Shown here in pieces: positions 8,366 through 16,477 of a stretch of 64,000 bases of DNA. The notes under the pieces are model-generated. The model worked only from the letters and a program-made list of their open reading frames with translations. It did not search any database and was not told the origin of the DNA. The translations under genes were made by a program, and so were the position numbers. The DNA comes from an uncultured Eubacteriales bacterium (GTDB taxonomy: Bacteria > Bacillota > Clostridia > Monoglobales > Monoglobaceae), in NCBI GenBank assembly GCA_900545865.1, contig URAN01000005.1, positions 1 through 64,000 on the forward strand. The letters are read 5' to 3'. Numbering within the stretch: the stretch's first letter is position 1; each line of letters opens with the position of its first letter.

Positions 8366-8395
8366 AACGGCTTGAAATACAGCCGTCATTCTTTT
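8366..8395 (+). terminator. Intrinsic terminator, second near-identical copy
   Basis: ACGGCT / AGCCGT stem with the same loop and flanks as 6773-6796, followed by TTCTTTT. The identity to the first copy reaches 24 nt. Confidence 0.8.
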
Positions 8396-8443
8396 GCTTA
8401 TTTTACGCCTATAAATTGACACAAAATTGGCACATCTATGCCG

Positions 8444-8515
8444 ATGACAAGAAAAACATTATGTGCTATAATAATATCATGTATAAGTGGGTTCGGGGGA
8501 AGGACTCACTTTTTT
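8444..8515 (+). promoter_or_regulatory. Promoter followed at once by a terminator-like hairpin
   Basis: ATGACA 8444-8449 and TATAAT 8467-8472, spacer 17. The first transcribed bases fold as AGTGGGTTC / GGACTCACT (8486-8510) followed by TTTTTT. The layout (promoter, short RNA, terminator, gene) echoes the three repeated leaders, but the sequence differs. Confidence 0.65.
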
Positions 8516-8541
8516 AATATGATCTCGGGAGGAATATATCT

Positions 8542-8922
8542 ATGAAATATTGTCCGTTCTGCGGTGCAGTGCTGCCTGATGAAAAGATTTCATTTTGTCT
8601 GGAATGCGGCGAAAAGCTGTCTGACTTCAATCTTCACACGGAAACGGAAAAAACGGTGAAGAAACCCAAGTAAGAAAAGAAAAAAGAGAAAAAAACTAAA
8701 TGCAAGAAAAAACGCGAACCGGATGCAGAGCTGTTCAGCGAAGAACCAACTGAAAGTGTTTCTGATAACTATGACGGGTATTATGATGATGTTACTCCAA
8801 AAGACTCGGTTATACTGCATCAGGGCTTGGATAAAACTATGGTGAAGAAACTTGTAATCTTAATAGGTTGTGTCATCGTCGCTATCGCATTATGTGTTGT
8901 TGCACTTGTTTTGCTTAGTTAG
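8542..8922 (+). pseudogene. Zinc-ribbon, single-TM membrane protein interrupted by one stop codon
   Basis: ATG 8542 after GGGAGG opens MKYCPFCGAVLPDEKISFC, a four-cysteine zinc ribbon (CPFC ... CLEC). After 43 codons there is TAA at 8671-8673, but the frame continues for 82 codons through a lysine-rich linker (EKKKEKKTKCKKKRE), an acidic stretch and a C-terminal transmembrane helix (LVILIGCVIVAIALCVVALV) to TAG at 8920. Zinc ribbon plus C-terminal helix is a common Clostridia membrane layout. It is probably a recent nonsense mutation or a sequencing error. Confidence 0.7.
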
Positions 8923-8971
8923 TTGCAATTTGAAGTTCTTTTTCGTGTAATTAAACAGAGGTGATGAGCAG

Positions 8972-9532
8972 ATGCTATACTTATCTAAAGGAATTGCAGA
9001 AAAAGATTCTACGGAAAATTTAATTAAGGTACGCCGTGGCGATTATACATATACCGTTTCGGGGAATGCCGCAAAGCTTTGGATTGCCGGCCGTTTTGGT
9101 TTTGCTGCCTGTGATACTGATGAAGAAATCAGTGATATATTAAATCTTTCAAAAATGGGATTAGCAGAATATGAAACCGAAGAATGCCAAGCTTCGTGGT
9201 ATAGGATCCTTACAAGGTGCGTTTGTGTACCGACAAAGAAAGGGTTTTCGGGTTTTCTCATAAAATCGGAGAAAACTATGATGCGCTGGCTTAACTTTGC
9301 GGGAATACGATTGTCTACAGCTGAGCTGGTATTTCTCAGCGAAAACCACATTCAGCCTAAAAATGATTTACTATATGCAGATAATCGTCAGGCACTTGTA
9401 GAAACAATATATACTCCGGCAAATATTTTCGATAATGTTCTGGAAGCTCAGATGGAACACGCTTCCCTCCGTGATACTACCGTCGAAACGATTATGTCAC
9501 TATTGCGTAAAAAGAAAATCGTTATGCTGTGA
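8972..9532 (+). CDS. Hypothetical protein (186 aa)
   Basis: No family recognised. It begins MLYLSKGIAEKDSTENLI, has a predicted helix bundle in the middle (EEISDILNLSKMGLAEYETE) and ends in a basic helix (IMSLLRKKKIVML). The pattern with short helices at 75-95 and 155-180 would fit a winged-helix regulator, but this is only inference. GAGGTGATG precedes the ATG. The next gene starts 10 bp downstream. Confidence 0.55.
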   Translation: MLYLSKGIAEKDSTENLIKVRRGDYTYTVSGNAAKLWIAGRFGFAACDTDEEISDILNLSKMGLAEYETEECQASWYRILTRCVCVPTKKGFSGFLIKSEKTMMRWLNFAGIRLSTAELVFLSENHIQPKNDLLYADNRQALVETIYTPANIFDNVLEAQMEHASLRDTTVETIMSLLRKKKIVML

Positions 9533-9542
9533 GGTGAAACAT

Positions 9543-9992
9543 ATGCGTGAAAAACTTAGGAAAATTCCAAAAGCATTAAAAAAACAAATCCTGCTTAGAT
9601 ATTTTTCAGGTGTGCTAATTTTCATATTATATGATATACTAATAGCAGACAGCAGAAATATATACATTTCGCTTCCGGTTATAATAATTTCAGTATTTCT
9701 GATTACAAACGGCAGTATTTTGTTGTATAATTGTGTTGCGGAAGAATATATGTGCGTATCCGGCATATGTCAGTCGGTTTATAAAACACGCTTTTTAAGA
9801 CAAATCAAATATTTCACGATGCTCTGTGATGATAAAACGGTCAAAGTATATCCTCACAGTCGGATTAAAGACATTAAAGAAGGCGTGGCAATAAAGATTT
9901 ATCTTTCCGATAAAACATCGGTATACGCAAATGACACGGAATATGTTATATTAAGCTACTATGCAGTGGAAGCAGGAAATGAGGTGAGGTAA
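9543..9992 (+). CDS. Membrane protein with two predicted TM helices
   Basis: A 149-residue protein with a basic N-terminus, then two hydrophobic segments (LIFILYDILIAD about 26-38 and LPVIIISVFLITNGSILLYN about 45-65) and a soluble C-terminal domain of about 80 residues rich in strands. No motif recognised. Start at ATG 9543 after GAGGTGAAAC. Its TAA overlaps the ATG of the next small gene. Confidence 0.6.
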   Translation: MREKLRKIPKALKKQILLRYFSGVLIFILYDILIADSRNIYISLPVIIISVFLITNGSILLYNCVAEEYMCVSGICQSVYKTRFLRQIKYFTMLCDDKTVKVYPHSRIKDIKEGVAIKIYLSDKTSVYANDTEYVILSYYAVEAGNEVR

Positions 9993-10150
9993 TGGAAATA
10001 ACGAAAGAGACATTGCTTAAAATGTTAGATGAGATCAGAGAGTATATTGAAACCAACTCAAACAGCGACGGGACATTCAACTTTGACAAAGAGCGGGCGT
10101 GGGTGGCTTTGGACTTTGTAAAAAAAGAAATCAAAGCAAAAAAGGCATAA
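9992..10150 (+). CDS. Small acidic/basic helical protein (52 aa)
   Basis: A short gene. ATG 9992 overlaps the preceding stop (TAATG) and has GAGGTGAGG just upstream. It encodes MEITKETLLKMLDEIREYIE and ends FVKKEIKAKKA, a mostly helical protein. Translational coupling to the membrane protein suggests they work together. The next operon promoter starts 15 bp after its stop. Confidence 0.55.
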   Translation: MEITKETLLKMLDEIREYIETNSNSDGTFNFDKERAWVALDFVKKEIKAKKA

Positions 10151-10165
10151 CTTTATTCAAAGCGA

Positions 10166-10194
10166 TTGACGAAATAACATTTATGTGATATAAT
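10166..10194 (+). promoter_or_regulatory. Sigma-A promoter of repeated leader, copy B
   Basis: TTGACG 10166-10171, TATAAT 10189-10194, spacer 17; conserved RNA block starts 6 nt downstream. Confidence 0.88.
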
Positions 10195-10200
10195 AAGCAC

Positions 10201-10293
10201 ATAAGTTTCAGGATTTTCAATCGTAAAATCAAAGTTATCTAAGTTTTCAAAGTGTCAATCAGCACTGTTAAGGTGCTTTTTGGCACTTTTTTT
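10201..10293 (+). ncRNA. Repeated leader RNA with intrinsic terminator, copy B
   Basis: Starts ATAAGTTTCA like copies A and C. Hairpin 1 is GATTTT 10212-10217 with AAAATC 10225-10230; relative to A and C a G-U pair becomes A-U and a C-G pair becomes U-A, so pairing is kept while sequence changes. Terminator: GTGTCAA ... TTGGCAC with an inner AGCAC/GTGCT (10252-10286) and seven Ts. Confidence 0.78.
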
Positions 10294-10412
10294 ATTTCTT
10301 TTTCTGCGCAAGTCGCGCAGATATTTATTCCCACGATTTCCGCCTGCTTGCAGGTTGAAATAAATATAATAATTTTATTGCAGGTAAAAACCTGCGGAAA
10401 GGAGCGCTTTTT
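10294..10412 (+). promoter_or_regulatory. Hairpin-rich 5' region before ssb
   Basis: No gene. CTGCGC/GCGCAG (10304-10320); outer arms ATATTTATT (10321-10329) and AATAAATAT (10359-10367) around CCTGC/GCAGG; then GCAGGT-AAAA-ACCTGC (10380-10395) ending 3 nt before GAAAGGAGC. A very similar hairpin and ribosome site stand before the gene at 21,947, suggesting shared translational control. Confidence 0.55.
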
Positions 10413-10919
10413 ATGATAAAAGCATTTGTAACGGACGCTGTTGTATCAAAGGGATATAACGGTCAGGACGCATTGAAGTATTCGGAGGACGGAAAATCTG
10501 TCAGATTCCGTATCGGCAAAAAGGTCTACGATACCCGATGCGAAAACAACACTCGCTGGTTTAATATCGGCGTAAAAGCATTCGGTGCGGTTTGTGAGCG
10601 TATTAAGAAAATGCAGCTCAAAGACGGTTCATATGTAAGCTTTATCGGGAAATTGGATGAAGATACATGGACCGACAAGGAAACCGGCGAAACAAAAACC
10701 GCTATGGTGATTATTGTTGACGATATTGAGTATACCGTAAGCGGCGGCTCAAATAAAGACAGTAATAACCAGAATAGGCAGAACACAAACTCCGCAAACG
10801 GACAAAATATGTCCGGTGCAGGCAGTCAGCCTACTCCTCCTCCGGCTCAGGGAATGCCCGATAATTTTTCAGGATATGAAAATTTCGGCGCAGGCGATTT
10901 CTTTGACGAAGGAATGTAA
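10413..10919 (+). CDS. ssb: Single-stranded DNA-binding protein, OB fold
   Basis: Coats single-stranded DNA during replication and recombination. Residues 1-110 fit an SSB OB fold (MIKAFVTDAV, SVRFRIGKK, RWFNIGVKAFG, GSYVSFIGKLDEDTW, MVIIVDDIEY). A Gly/Asn/Gln/Pro-rich linker follows, then an acidic tip AGDFFDEGM. Typical bacterial SSB tips end DDIPF; this one ends DEGM, so contacts with host tip-binding proteins may differ. Length (168) is usual. It is the first gene after leader B, suggesting it heads an early or induced operon of the element. Confidence 0.8.
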   Translation: MIKAFVTDAVVSKGYNGQDALKYSEDGKSVRFRIGKKVYDTRCENNTRWFNIGVKAFGAVCERIKKMQLKDGSYVSFIGKLDEDTWTDKETGETKTAMVIIVDDIEYTVSGGSNKDSNNQNRQNTNSANGQNMSGAGSQPTPPPAQGMPDNFSGYENFGAGDFFDEGM

Positions 10920-10942
10920 GCACAATGAATCAAGCGTATTAA

Positions 10943-10988
10943 ACGCACATGGGTTACTTTACCGTAAGTATACTCATGTGCGTTTTTG
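10943..10988 (+). terminator. Intrinsic terminator after ssb
   Basis: ACGCACATGGGT (10943-10954) pairs with ACTCATGTGCGT (10972-10983), then TTTTT. It lies 20 bp before the next ribosome site, so readthrough would be needed for co-expression. Confidence 0.8.
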
Positions 10989-11008
10989 CGTTCCAAGGAG
11001 GTTTTGTT

Positions 11009-11392
11009 ATGACAAACGATGTGTTTTGTGCTTTGTCCGAATCTGAAAAGGCATACAAAATCAAAACTGTATTAAGGCAGCGAACCGAAGATTTTTTGAC
11101 GGATTCAGAAATCGAAATGATTGTGAAATCCGTCAGACTGAAAACTCAATACTGCGTTATGGTATTTGAGGATCCATATAAATTCTGCGGTTATATGTCT
11201 ATTCTTCCGATTCAAGGAACAAAAACAGTTTTCGGGGGTGTTATTGCAGGTATGAAAAATTCTCCGGATGATTTATTTTGCCCGTTCCGTGCAGTTGCCG
11301 TTGTAAATGACGGAATTGACGGTAAAGATTCAAAAGGTCATATCGTCATATATCTTCCTCGAAAAGACTACGGAAAGGAGCGCACAGGATGA
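11009..11392 (+). CDS. Hypothetical protein (127 aa)
   Basis: No family recognised. Predicted helical N-terminus (SESEKAYKIKTVLRQRTEDF) followed by strands (YCVMVFEDPYKFCGYMSIL). I start at ATG 11009 because AAGGAGG lies 8 nt before; longer in-frame starts lie inside the ssb terminator. Its end overlaps the start of the next membrane protein by 4 bp. Confidence 0.6.
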   Translation: MTNDVFCALSESEKAYKIKTVLRQRTEDFLTDSEIEMIVKSVRLKTQYCVMVFEDPYKFCGYMSILPIQGTKTVFGGVIAGMKNSPDDLFCPFRAVAVVNDGIDGKDSKGHIVIYLPRKDYGKERTG

Positions 11393-12150
11393 ACAATGAC
11401 AAAAAGAACAATTTAGGACATGAGGCTCTTATTTTAATCGGCTGTATTATGCTGCTTGCTTTTATATGCAGACTATGGCCGATCCTGCTGTTAATGCTGC
11501 TTGCAGTATTTGCGGCTGCGATCACATTGCTGCTGAGACCTCAAGCCAGCACAAATGATACCTTGCCCGAAACACCGCAGGCAAAAACAGATGTTAAACT
11601 TCCGAATGAAAAGGATGTTCAGGCTCTTGCGTATTCTGTCATACTCAGACGGATTACAGAGCTTGTTACAAACGAATATCCGAATGCACGCTGGATCTGG
11701 GAAAGCCCCAATGCCAAGCAGCAGATATTTATTATGTCGGAGCTTTACATCTTGCTTAACCATGCAGGCGGATATAAACGGGCAAAGGTACAGCTTCACA
11801 ATTTTCGGGTTATCGGAATTGAATACGAGGGCATCGGATATGATGAGCCTTGTGTCAGCAGCGAAAAAGAAACTGAAGATATTTCGCCCCAAGAAGAATC
11901 CGAAAAACAAAACTACGAGTTAATTGCCTTTGAATGGGTGGATACTCACATCATTTCCATAAACGAAAAATGCAGTGAGGCTATCGGGCAAGGATTTACT
12001 GAAATCCTTATATCCGATGATGAATTACCGACGCCGGAAAGCTGGGACAATATATGTACCGAATTAAAGCGTGCCGGAGTCAGTCATACTGCAATAAGCG
12101 ATGATGGAATTAAAATCAATCTTACGCAGTTAAATGCAGAAAGGAATTAA
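11389..12150 (+). CDS. Membrane-anchored protein of unknown function
   Basis: A 253-residue protein. Two hydrophobic segments at about 12-50 (ALILIGCIMLLAFIC and ILLLMLLAVFAAAITLLL) anchor a cytosolic domain of about 200 residues. That domain has HLNxF-like patterns but no motif I know; a Glu-rich linker (SSEKETEDISPQEESEK) splits it. It overlaps the previous gene and precedes the MoxR/VWA pair by 6 bp, so a link to that system is possible. Confidence 0.6.
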   Translation: MNNDKKNNLGHEALILIGCIMLLAFICRLWPILLLMLLAVFAAAITLLLRPQASTNDTLPETPQAKTDVKLPNEKDVQALAYSVILRRITELVTNEYPNARWIWESPNAKQQIFIMSELYILLNHAGGYKRAKVQLHNFRVIGIEYEGIGYDEPCVSSEKETEDISPQEESEKQNYELIAFEWVDTHIISINEKCSEAIGQGFTEILISDDELPTPESWDNICTELKRAGVSHTAISDDGIKINLTQLNAERN

Positions 12151-12156
12151 GAAAGT

Positions 12157-14031
12157 ATGAGTACATACGTAAACAATTTATTCAATTTCAGCCGTTCTCT
12201 CCCTGAACCGTTTGATAAGCTGGCAAATAAAAAAATCAGTATCTCGTCAAAATACGGTGACGGAACAACGGCCACCTTGTGTTCGACGGTAATTAAAGCC
12301 GTAAATGCAGTATGCAGCTGTATGAATGGCTCCGGACTCGGCGCCGTTGGAGTGATTGACCATAGGACTGTTGCAGAGTACAAATCCGCAATGGATCCCG
12401 ACGCATATCACCTCGTTGTATATGACAGCGTTTCCGGGGCTATTATGGCAAGTGTATATGATAAGTCAACGGAAGTTTTGGAAACTTATGTCCTAAACTC
12501 TTCCGGGCGTGACGGAGCAGCCGTAATCCTGGCGATGTTTCCTGTGCTTATGAATGATGACGAGTTCAAGGAAAACTTTGACACATATTACGATCAGTTT
12601 TTAGCGGGATTTCCCGATACCACGCTTACAAACGAAAGTATGGGGATCCTGTGCGATAATGCCTATCGGAGAATCAAAGATGAAACCTGTACGGCACATA
12701 TTAAGACCAATATTGACAAAGCCGGTAATATGATGCGTGTGGCTCAGGCTCAGATTGATTCGGGAGCATTTACTCCCACTTCGGTTTTAGCCGGCGAATT
12801 TACTATTTTCGCAAACACCGGACCTGCTCCCATTAAAAAAGCAAGCACTGTTGTTGAACTCAGTGATTTTGTGGGACAGTATGAATTTGATAAGCGTACC
12901 TTTTCATCAGAGGAGCAGACGCTGATCCCGAAGCTTCCCGAATGGTATGTAGTTCCGGAAGAGGTTGTGGATATTTGCAAACACGCAAAAGAAACAACGG
13001 GTAAACCGATGCAGATGCGAAATTTTCTGCTTCGAGGTCCTGCCGGAACCGGTAAGACAATGGGTGCGAAAGCGATTGCAGCCGGACTCAATCTGCCGTA
13101 TGTGAAATACACCTGTTCCGCAGGAACGGAAATCTTTGATTTTATAGGTCAGATTTTTCCCGAAACAGATGATATGGCAACCGGCGATGCAGTGATTGAC
13201 GAGCAGCGAAAGCAGCTTAAAGCGATGGGCGGTATCAATTATGAAAATGTATCGAAGCTATTAAAGCTTCCCGATCTTGACGATATGGATTACGATCCGG
13301 CGGGAGTGTATGAAGCTTTGACAGGTACTAAAAATGAAACTGCCACGGTTCAGGACTGTATGAGAAAGGTTTTGGATATCGTAACGGATAAAATCAAAGA
13401 ATTATCCAAGCCTGCTCAAAACAGCAATTCAGGCGGACAAAAATATACCTATACTGAAACGGATTTCCTGAAAGCTCTGAAAAACGGCTATGTAGTCGAG
13501 TTGCAGGAACCTACAACCATTGTTCAGCCGGGTGTACTTGTCGGGCTTAACTCATTGCTTGAACAGTCCGGTTCAATTACATTGCCAACAGGTGAAATCA
13601 TAGAACGGCATCCTGATGCGGTTGTTGTGGTTACTACGAATGTCAGCTACGAAGGCTGCCGCGGACTAAATCAGTCTGTTATAGACAGAATGAGTCTGGT
13701 ACGGGACGTTGAACTTCCATCACCGGAGGTTATGGTCCAGCGTGCCATGAGCGTGACAGGTGCAACTGACGAGTATCAGATTTCACAGATGGTACAGGTT
13801 GTAAATGACATGGCTGAATATTGCAGAAAATCCGGTATCTGTGATGGCAATGTCGGTATGAGAAGCCTTATAGACTGGATTATCAGTTCCGAAATTACCG
13901 GTGATATCCATGAGTCTGCCCTTCATACGATTGTCAGCAAAGCAACTTCCGATGAGGCAGACCGAGAGGCACTTATTGCAACGGTGCTTGAACCTCAATT
14001 TGCCCCAAAACGGCATAAAGCAACAGCATAA
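12157..14031 (+). CDS. MoxR/CobS-like AAA+ ATPase
   Basis: A 624-residue protein. An N-terminal domain of about 270 residues has no family I recognise. The AAA+ module follows, with Walker A GPAGTGKT (294-301), a Walker B/sensor region containing VVVVTTN (sensor 1, about 490), and IDRMSLVRDVELPSPEV with the arginine-finger-type region. AAA_5/MoxR proteins usually work with a VWA-domain partner as a remodelling chaperone, as CobS does with CobT. The partner here is the next gene, 24 bp downstream. A roughly 100-residue insertion between Walker A and sensor 1 (helical, NSNSGGQK linker) is unusual. Substrate unknown. Confidence 0.85.
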   Translation: MSTYVNNLFNFSRSLPEPFDKLANKKISISSKYGDGTTATLCSTVIKAVNAVCSCMNGSGLGAVGVIDHRTVAEYKSAMDPDAYHLVVYDSVSGAIMASVYDKSTEVLETYVLNSSGRDGAAVILAMFPVLMNDDEFKENFDTYYDQFLAGFPDTTLTNESMGILCDNAYRRIKDETCTAHIKTNIDKAGNMMRVAQAQIDSGAFTPTSVLAGEFTIFANTGPAPIKKASTVVELSDFVGQYEFDKRTFSSEEQTLIPKLPEWYVVPEEVVDICKHAKETTGKPMQMRNFLLRGPAGTGKTMGAKAIAAGLNLPYVKYTCSAGTEIFDFIGQIFPETDDMATGDAVIDEQRKQLKAMGGINYENVSKLLKLPDLDDMDYDPAGVYEALTGTKNETATVQDCMRKVLDIVTDKIKELSKPAQNSNSGGQKYTYTETDFLKALKNGYVVELQEPTTIVQPGVLVGLNSLLEQSGSITLPTGEIIERHPDAVVVVTTNVSYEGCRGLNQSVIDRMSLVRDVELPSPEVMVQRAMSVTGATDEYQISQMVQVVNDMAEYCRKSGICDGNVGMRSLIDWIISSEITGDIHESALHTIVSKATSDEADREALIATVLEPQFAPKRHKATA

Positions 14032-14055
14032 ACAAAGAAAGGAGGCTACCCTATA

Positions 14056-16401
14056 ATGGCAAGGGTGAATCACAAATTAGTAAAACAGCGTTTAAACGAA
14101 AAACGCAGCTCTATTACAGACCGGCAGTTCTTCTCTTCCCGTATTCTTGCAGGACATTTTGAAGACATTGCAACAGCACAAACAAAACGGTATAAATACA
14201 ATCGCCGTGTCCGTGTCAATTTGTATTGGAACTCGAAAGACGGCAGCATTGCCTGCACAAATAACGAGTTTATCCGCATAAACTGCGGCAACAAGTTTGT
14301 AACCAAAACCAAAGGCAGAGAAAACCGATACAATATTGTGGCGGGATTGTTTGCTCATGAACTCGGACATGTACTGTATACCGATTTTCTCGGCGAACAA
14401 ACTCATATAAATGCTTTTGCAGGGCATTACTGGTATCCGGCAACCCCAATATTGAAAAGCTCATCTGATAAAATGAATGAGCGCGCTATTTGGGACTATA
14501 TCGCAGCCGACGAGAAAAATCTTGAAATGGTGCAGTTTATTGTGCGGCATATTCAGAATATTATTGAAGACGGCTACATAGAAAACAGAATGCTTGCAAA
14601 CTTTCCCGGAACATTAAAGTACGGTCTTGAATGCGTCAGAAAAAAGCATTTTGAGTCTATGGATACCGTAACGCAAATGATTGAGTATGAGGACAATGGT
14701 GATGCACATATTTGCGAGAGTATATTGCAGATTATTTTATCTTATGCAAAATTCGGTGAGATAAAATACGGTGATGAACCTCTTACGGATGAGCGTATCA
14801 AAATCGTTTTCTCGCTTCTTTCGGATATTGACAGAGCGCTGCTTGGAACTTCGTCAAAAGAACGGTTCGATGTTACCAACACCATACTCATAAGGTGCTG
14901 GGATTACATACACAGTTATCTTGAATATTGCAAGGAGAAACAAGCAGAAGCTGAAGCTGCCGGAGGAACTGCAACTATTGCGGAAACTCTCGGCGAAATG
15001 CTGAAAGCAATATCGGCGTCTTCTGAAATTGCCGAAGGTGAAACTTCTCCCGTGCAGTCATCAGGAAACGAATCCAATGCGTCGGCAACCGGAAAGAACC
15101 GCGCTAAAACTCGTTTGAAACTCCAAGAGGCTGAAAAATCAGATGATGAGAACTCAGATGACGGTTCTGCCGAAGGAGAAAATTCTGACGGCGAGGAAAA
15201 TTCTGACGAAAATGACTCCTCCCAGACTGAAACGAAAAATTCGGGAAACGAATCTCAGTCCGGAGAAGACAACTCGACTGGTGAAATATCAGATGGAGAC
15301 GCTGATAGCGGCAACGGAATGTATGACGGACATAAGCAAGATGTTACATCTTCCGAAAAAGGTCGTCTTCCTCACGAACAGACAGACTGCGTTTCGGATC
15401 CTATTGGTGGTTCGGTTGAAAAAAATGACGAATATGAACCGGAAATATACTCAAACGCAGCAAGTGATATTGAACAGGTCCTTGAGAAAATGGCTGAACG
15501 AGCTGCTTGTAAGGAACTCGAAAGCAAACGAACGCAAGAGCTTAACGAGGCAGCACAAAACATTTCATACGGAAATGTGCATTCCGGTGTACATGTTCGG
15601 GTAAATCGTATCAACGAGGTTGATGAGAAGTTAATCGAATATTATAACCAAGTGGCAGAACCGCTGCTTAAAATATCAAAGCAGCTAAAAGGTTCTCTGG
15701 TAAGACAGCTTAAAGAAAACCGACGCGGCGGTAAACAAACGGGTTTGATCATGGGGCGTCGGCTCGATGCTCACTCGTTGTATCGAAACGACGGTAAGGT
15801 GTTTTACAAGAATGCACTTCCGAATGAAATTCCGGAAATATCAATCGGCGTATTGCTTGACGAATCGGGTTCTATGAGTTCCTGCCAGCGTTCTACTTAT
15901 GCAAGAGCGGCGGCAATCATATTGCACGATTTCTGTGAAAGCCTTAATATTCCGATTATGGTATACGGTCATTCAACGGGATATGCCGAAGATTATACGG
16001 AAATCGTCGAATTGTTTTCATATGCCGAATTTGAAGGCTTTGATAACGACGATAAATATAGGCTCATGGATATCAGCTCGCGCGGAAGCAATCGCGACGG
16101 TGCTGCTCTCCGATTTGTTGCAGAGCAGCTTTCCAAAAGACCGGAAGAAATCAAAATTTTATTTTTGGTGTCGGACGGTCAGCCTGCCGCAAGCGGATAT
16201 CATGGAACAGCTGCCGAGGAGGATTTACGAGGAATAAAACACGAGTATGGGCGCAAAGGCGTTCTTCTCATAGCCGCTGCCATAGGCGACGATAAAGAAA
16301 GTATAGAAAGAATATACGGTGATTCCTTTATGGATATTACCGATCTTGAACAGTTACCCGCTAAGCTTACATCAGTGATTAAGCGACATATAAGGGTATA
16401 A
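14056..16401 (+). CDS. CobT-like VWA-domain protein with an N-terminal HELGH motif
   Basis: A 781-residue partner of the AAA+ ATPase. The N-terminal part contains AHELGHVLYTDF (His101-Glu102-His105), the HExxH signature of zinc peptidases or of proteins derived from them. A long acidic Ser/Asp/Glu/Asn linker (about 340-450) follows, then a C-terminal VWA domain with MIDAS residues DESGS (602-606), a conserved Thr/Ser region (SRGSNRDG) and LVSDGQP. The CobT family shares the acidic linker and VWA end. GGAGG precedes the ATG. Whether the HELGH site is catalytic cannot be told from sequence. Confidence 0.82.
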   Translation: MARVNHKLVKQRLNEKRSSITDRQFFSSRILAGHFEDIATAQTKRYKYNRRVRVNLYWNSKDGSIACTNNEFIRINCGNKFVTKTKGRENRYNIVAGLFAHELGHVLYTDFLGEQTHINAFAGHYWYPATPILKSSSDKMNERAIWDYIAADEKNLEMVQFIVRHIQNIIEDGYIENRMLANFPGTLKYGLECVRKKHFESMDTVTQMIEYEDNGDAHICESILQIILSYAKFGEIKYGDEPLTDERIKIVFSLLSDIDRALLGTSSKERFDVTNTILIRCWDYIHSYLEYCKEKQAEAEAAGGTATIAETLGEMLKAISASSEIAEGETSPVQSSGNESNASATGKNRAKTRLKLQEAEKSDDENSDDGSAEGENSDGEENSDENDSSQTETKNSGNESQSGEDNSTGEISDGDADSGNGMYDGHKQDVTSSEKGRLPHEQTDCVSDPIGGSVEKNDEYEPEIYSNAASDIEQVLEKMAERAACKELESKRTQELNEAAQNISYGNVHSGVHVRVNRINEVDEKLIEYYNQVAEPLLKISKQLKGSLVRQLKENRRGGKQTGLIMGRRLDAHSLYRNDGKVFYKNALPNEIPEISIGVLLDESGSMSSCQRSTYARAAAIILHDFCESLNIPIMVYGHSTGYAEDYTEIVELFSYAEFEGFDNDDKYRLMDISSRGSNRDGAALRFVAEQLSKRPEEIKILFLVSDGQPAASGYHGTAAEEDLRGIKHEYGRKGVLLIAAAIGDDKESIERIYGDSFMDITDLEQLPAKLTSVIKRHIRV

Positions 16402-16409
16402 AACACGCT

Positions 16410-16447
16410 ATGCGGGTAACTGATGGATTTTCCACTGTTACCCGCAT
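16410..16447 (+). other. Hairpin between the VWA gene and the next gene
   Basis: ATGCGGGTAAC (16410-16420) pairs exactly with GTTACCCGCAT (16437-16447); no T-run follows, so it may be an RNA-stability or processing hairpin rather than a terminator. Confidence 0.6.
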
Positions 16448-16477
16448 AATATCAAAAAACGAAAGGAAGAAAATATT

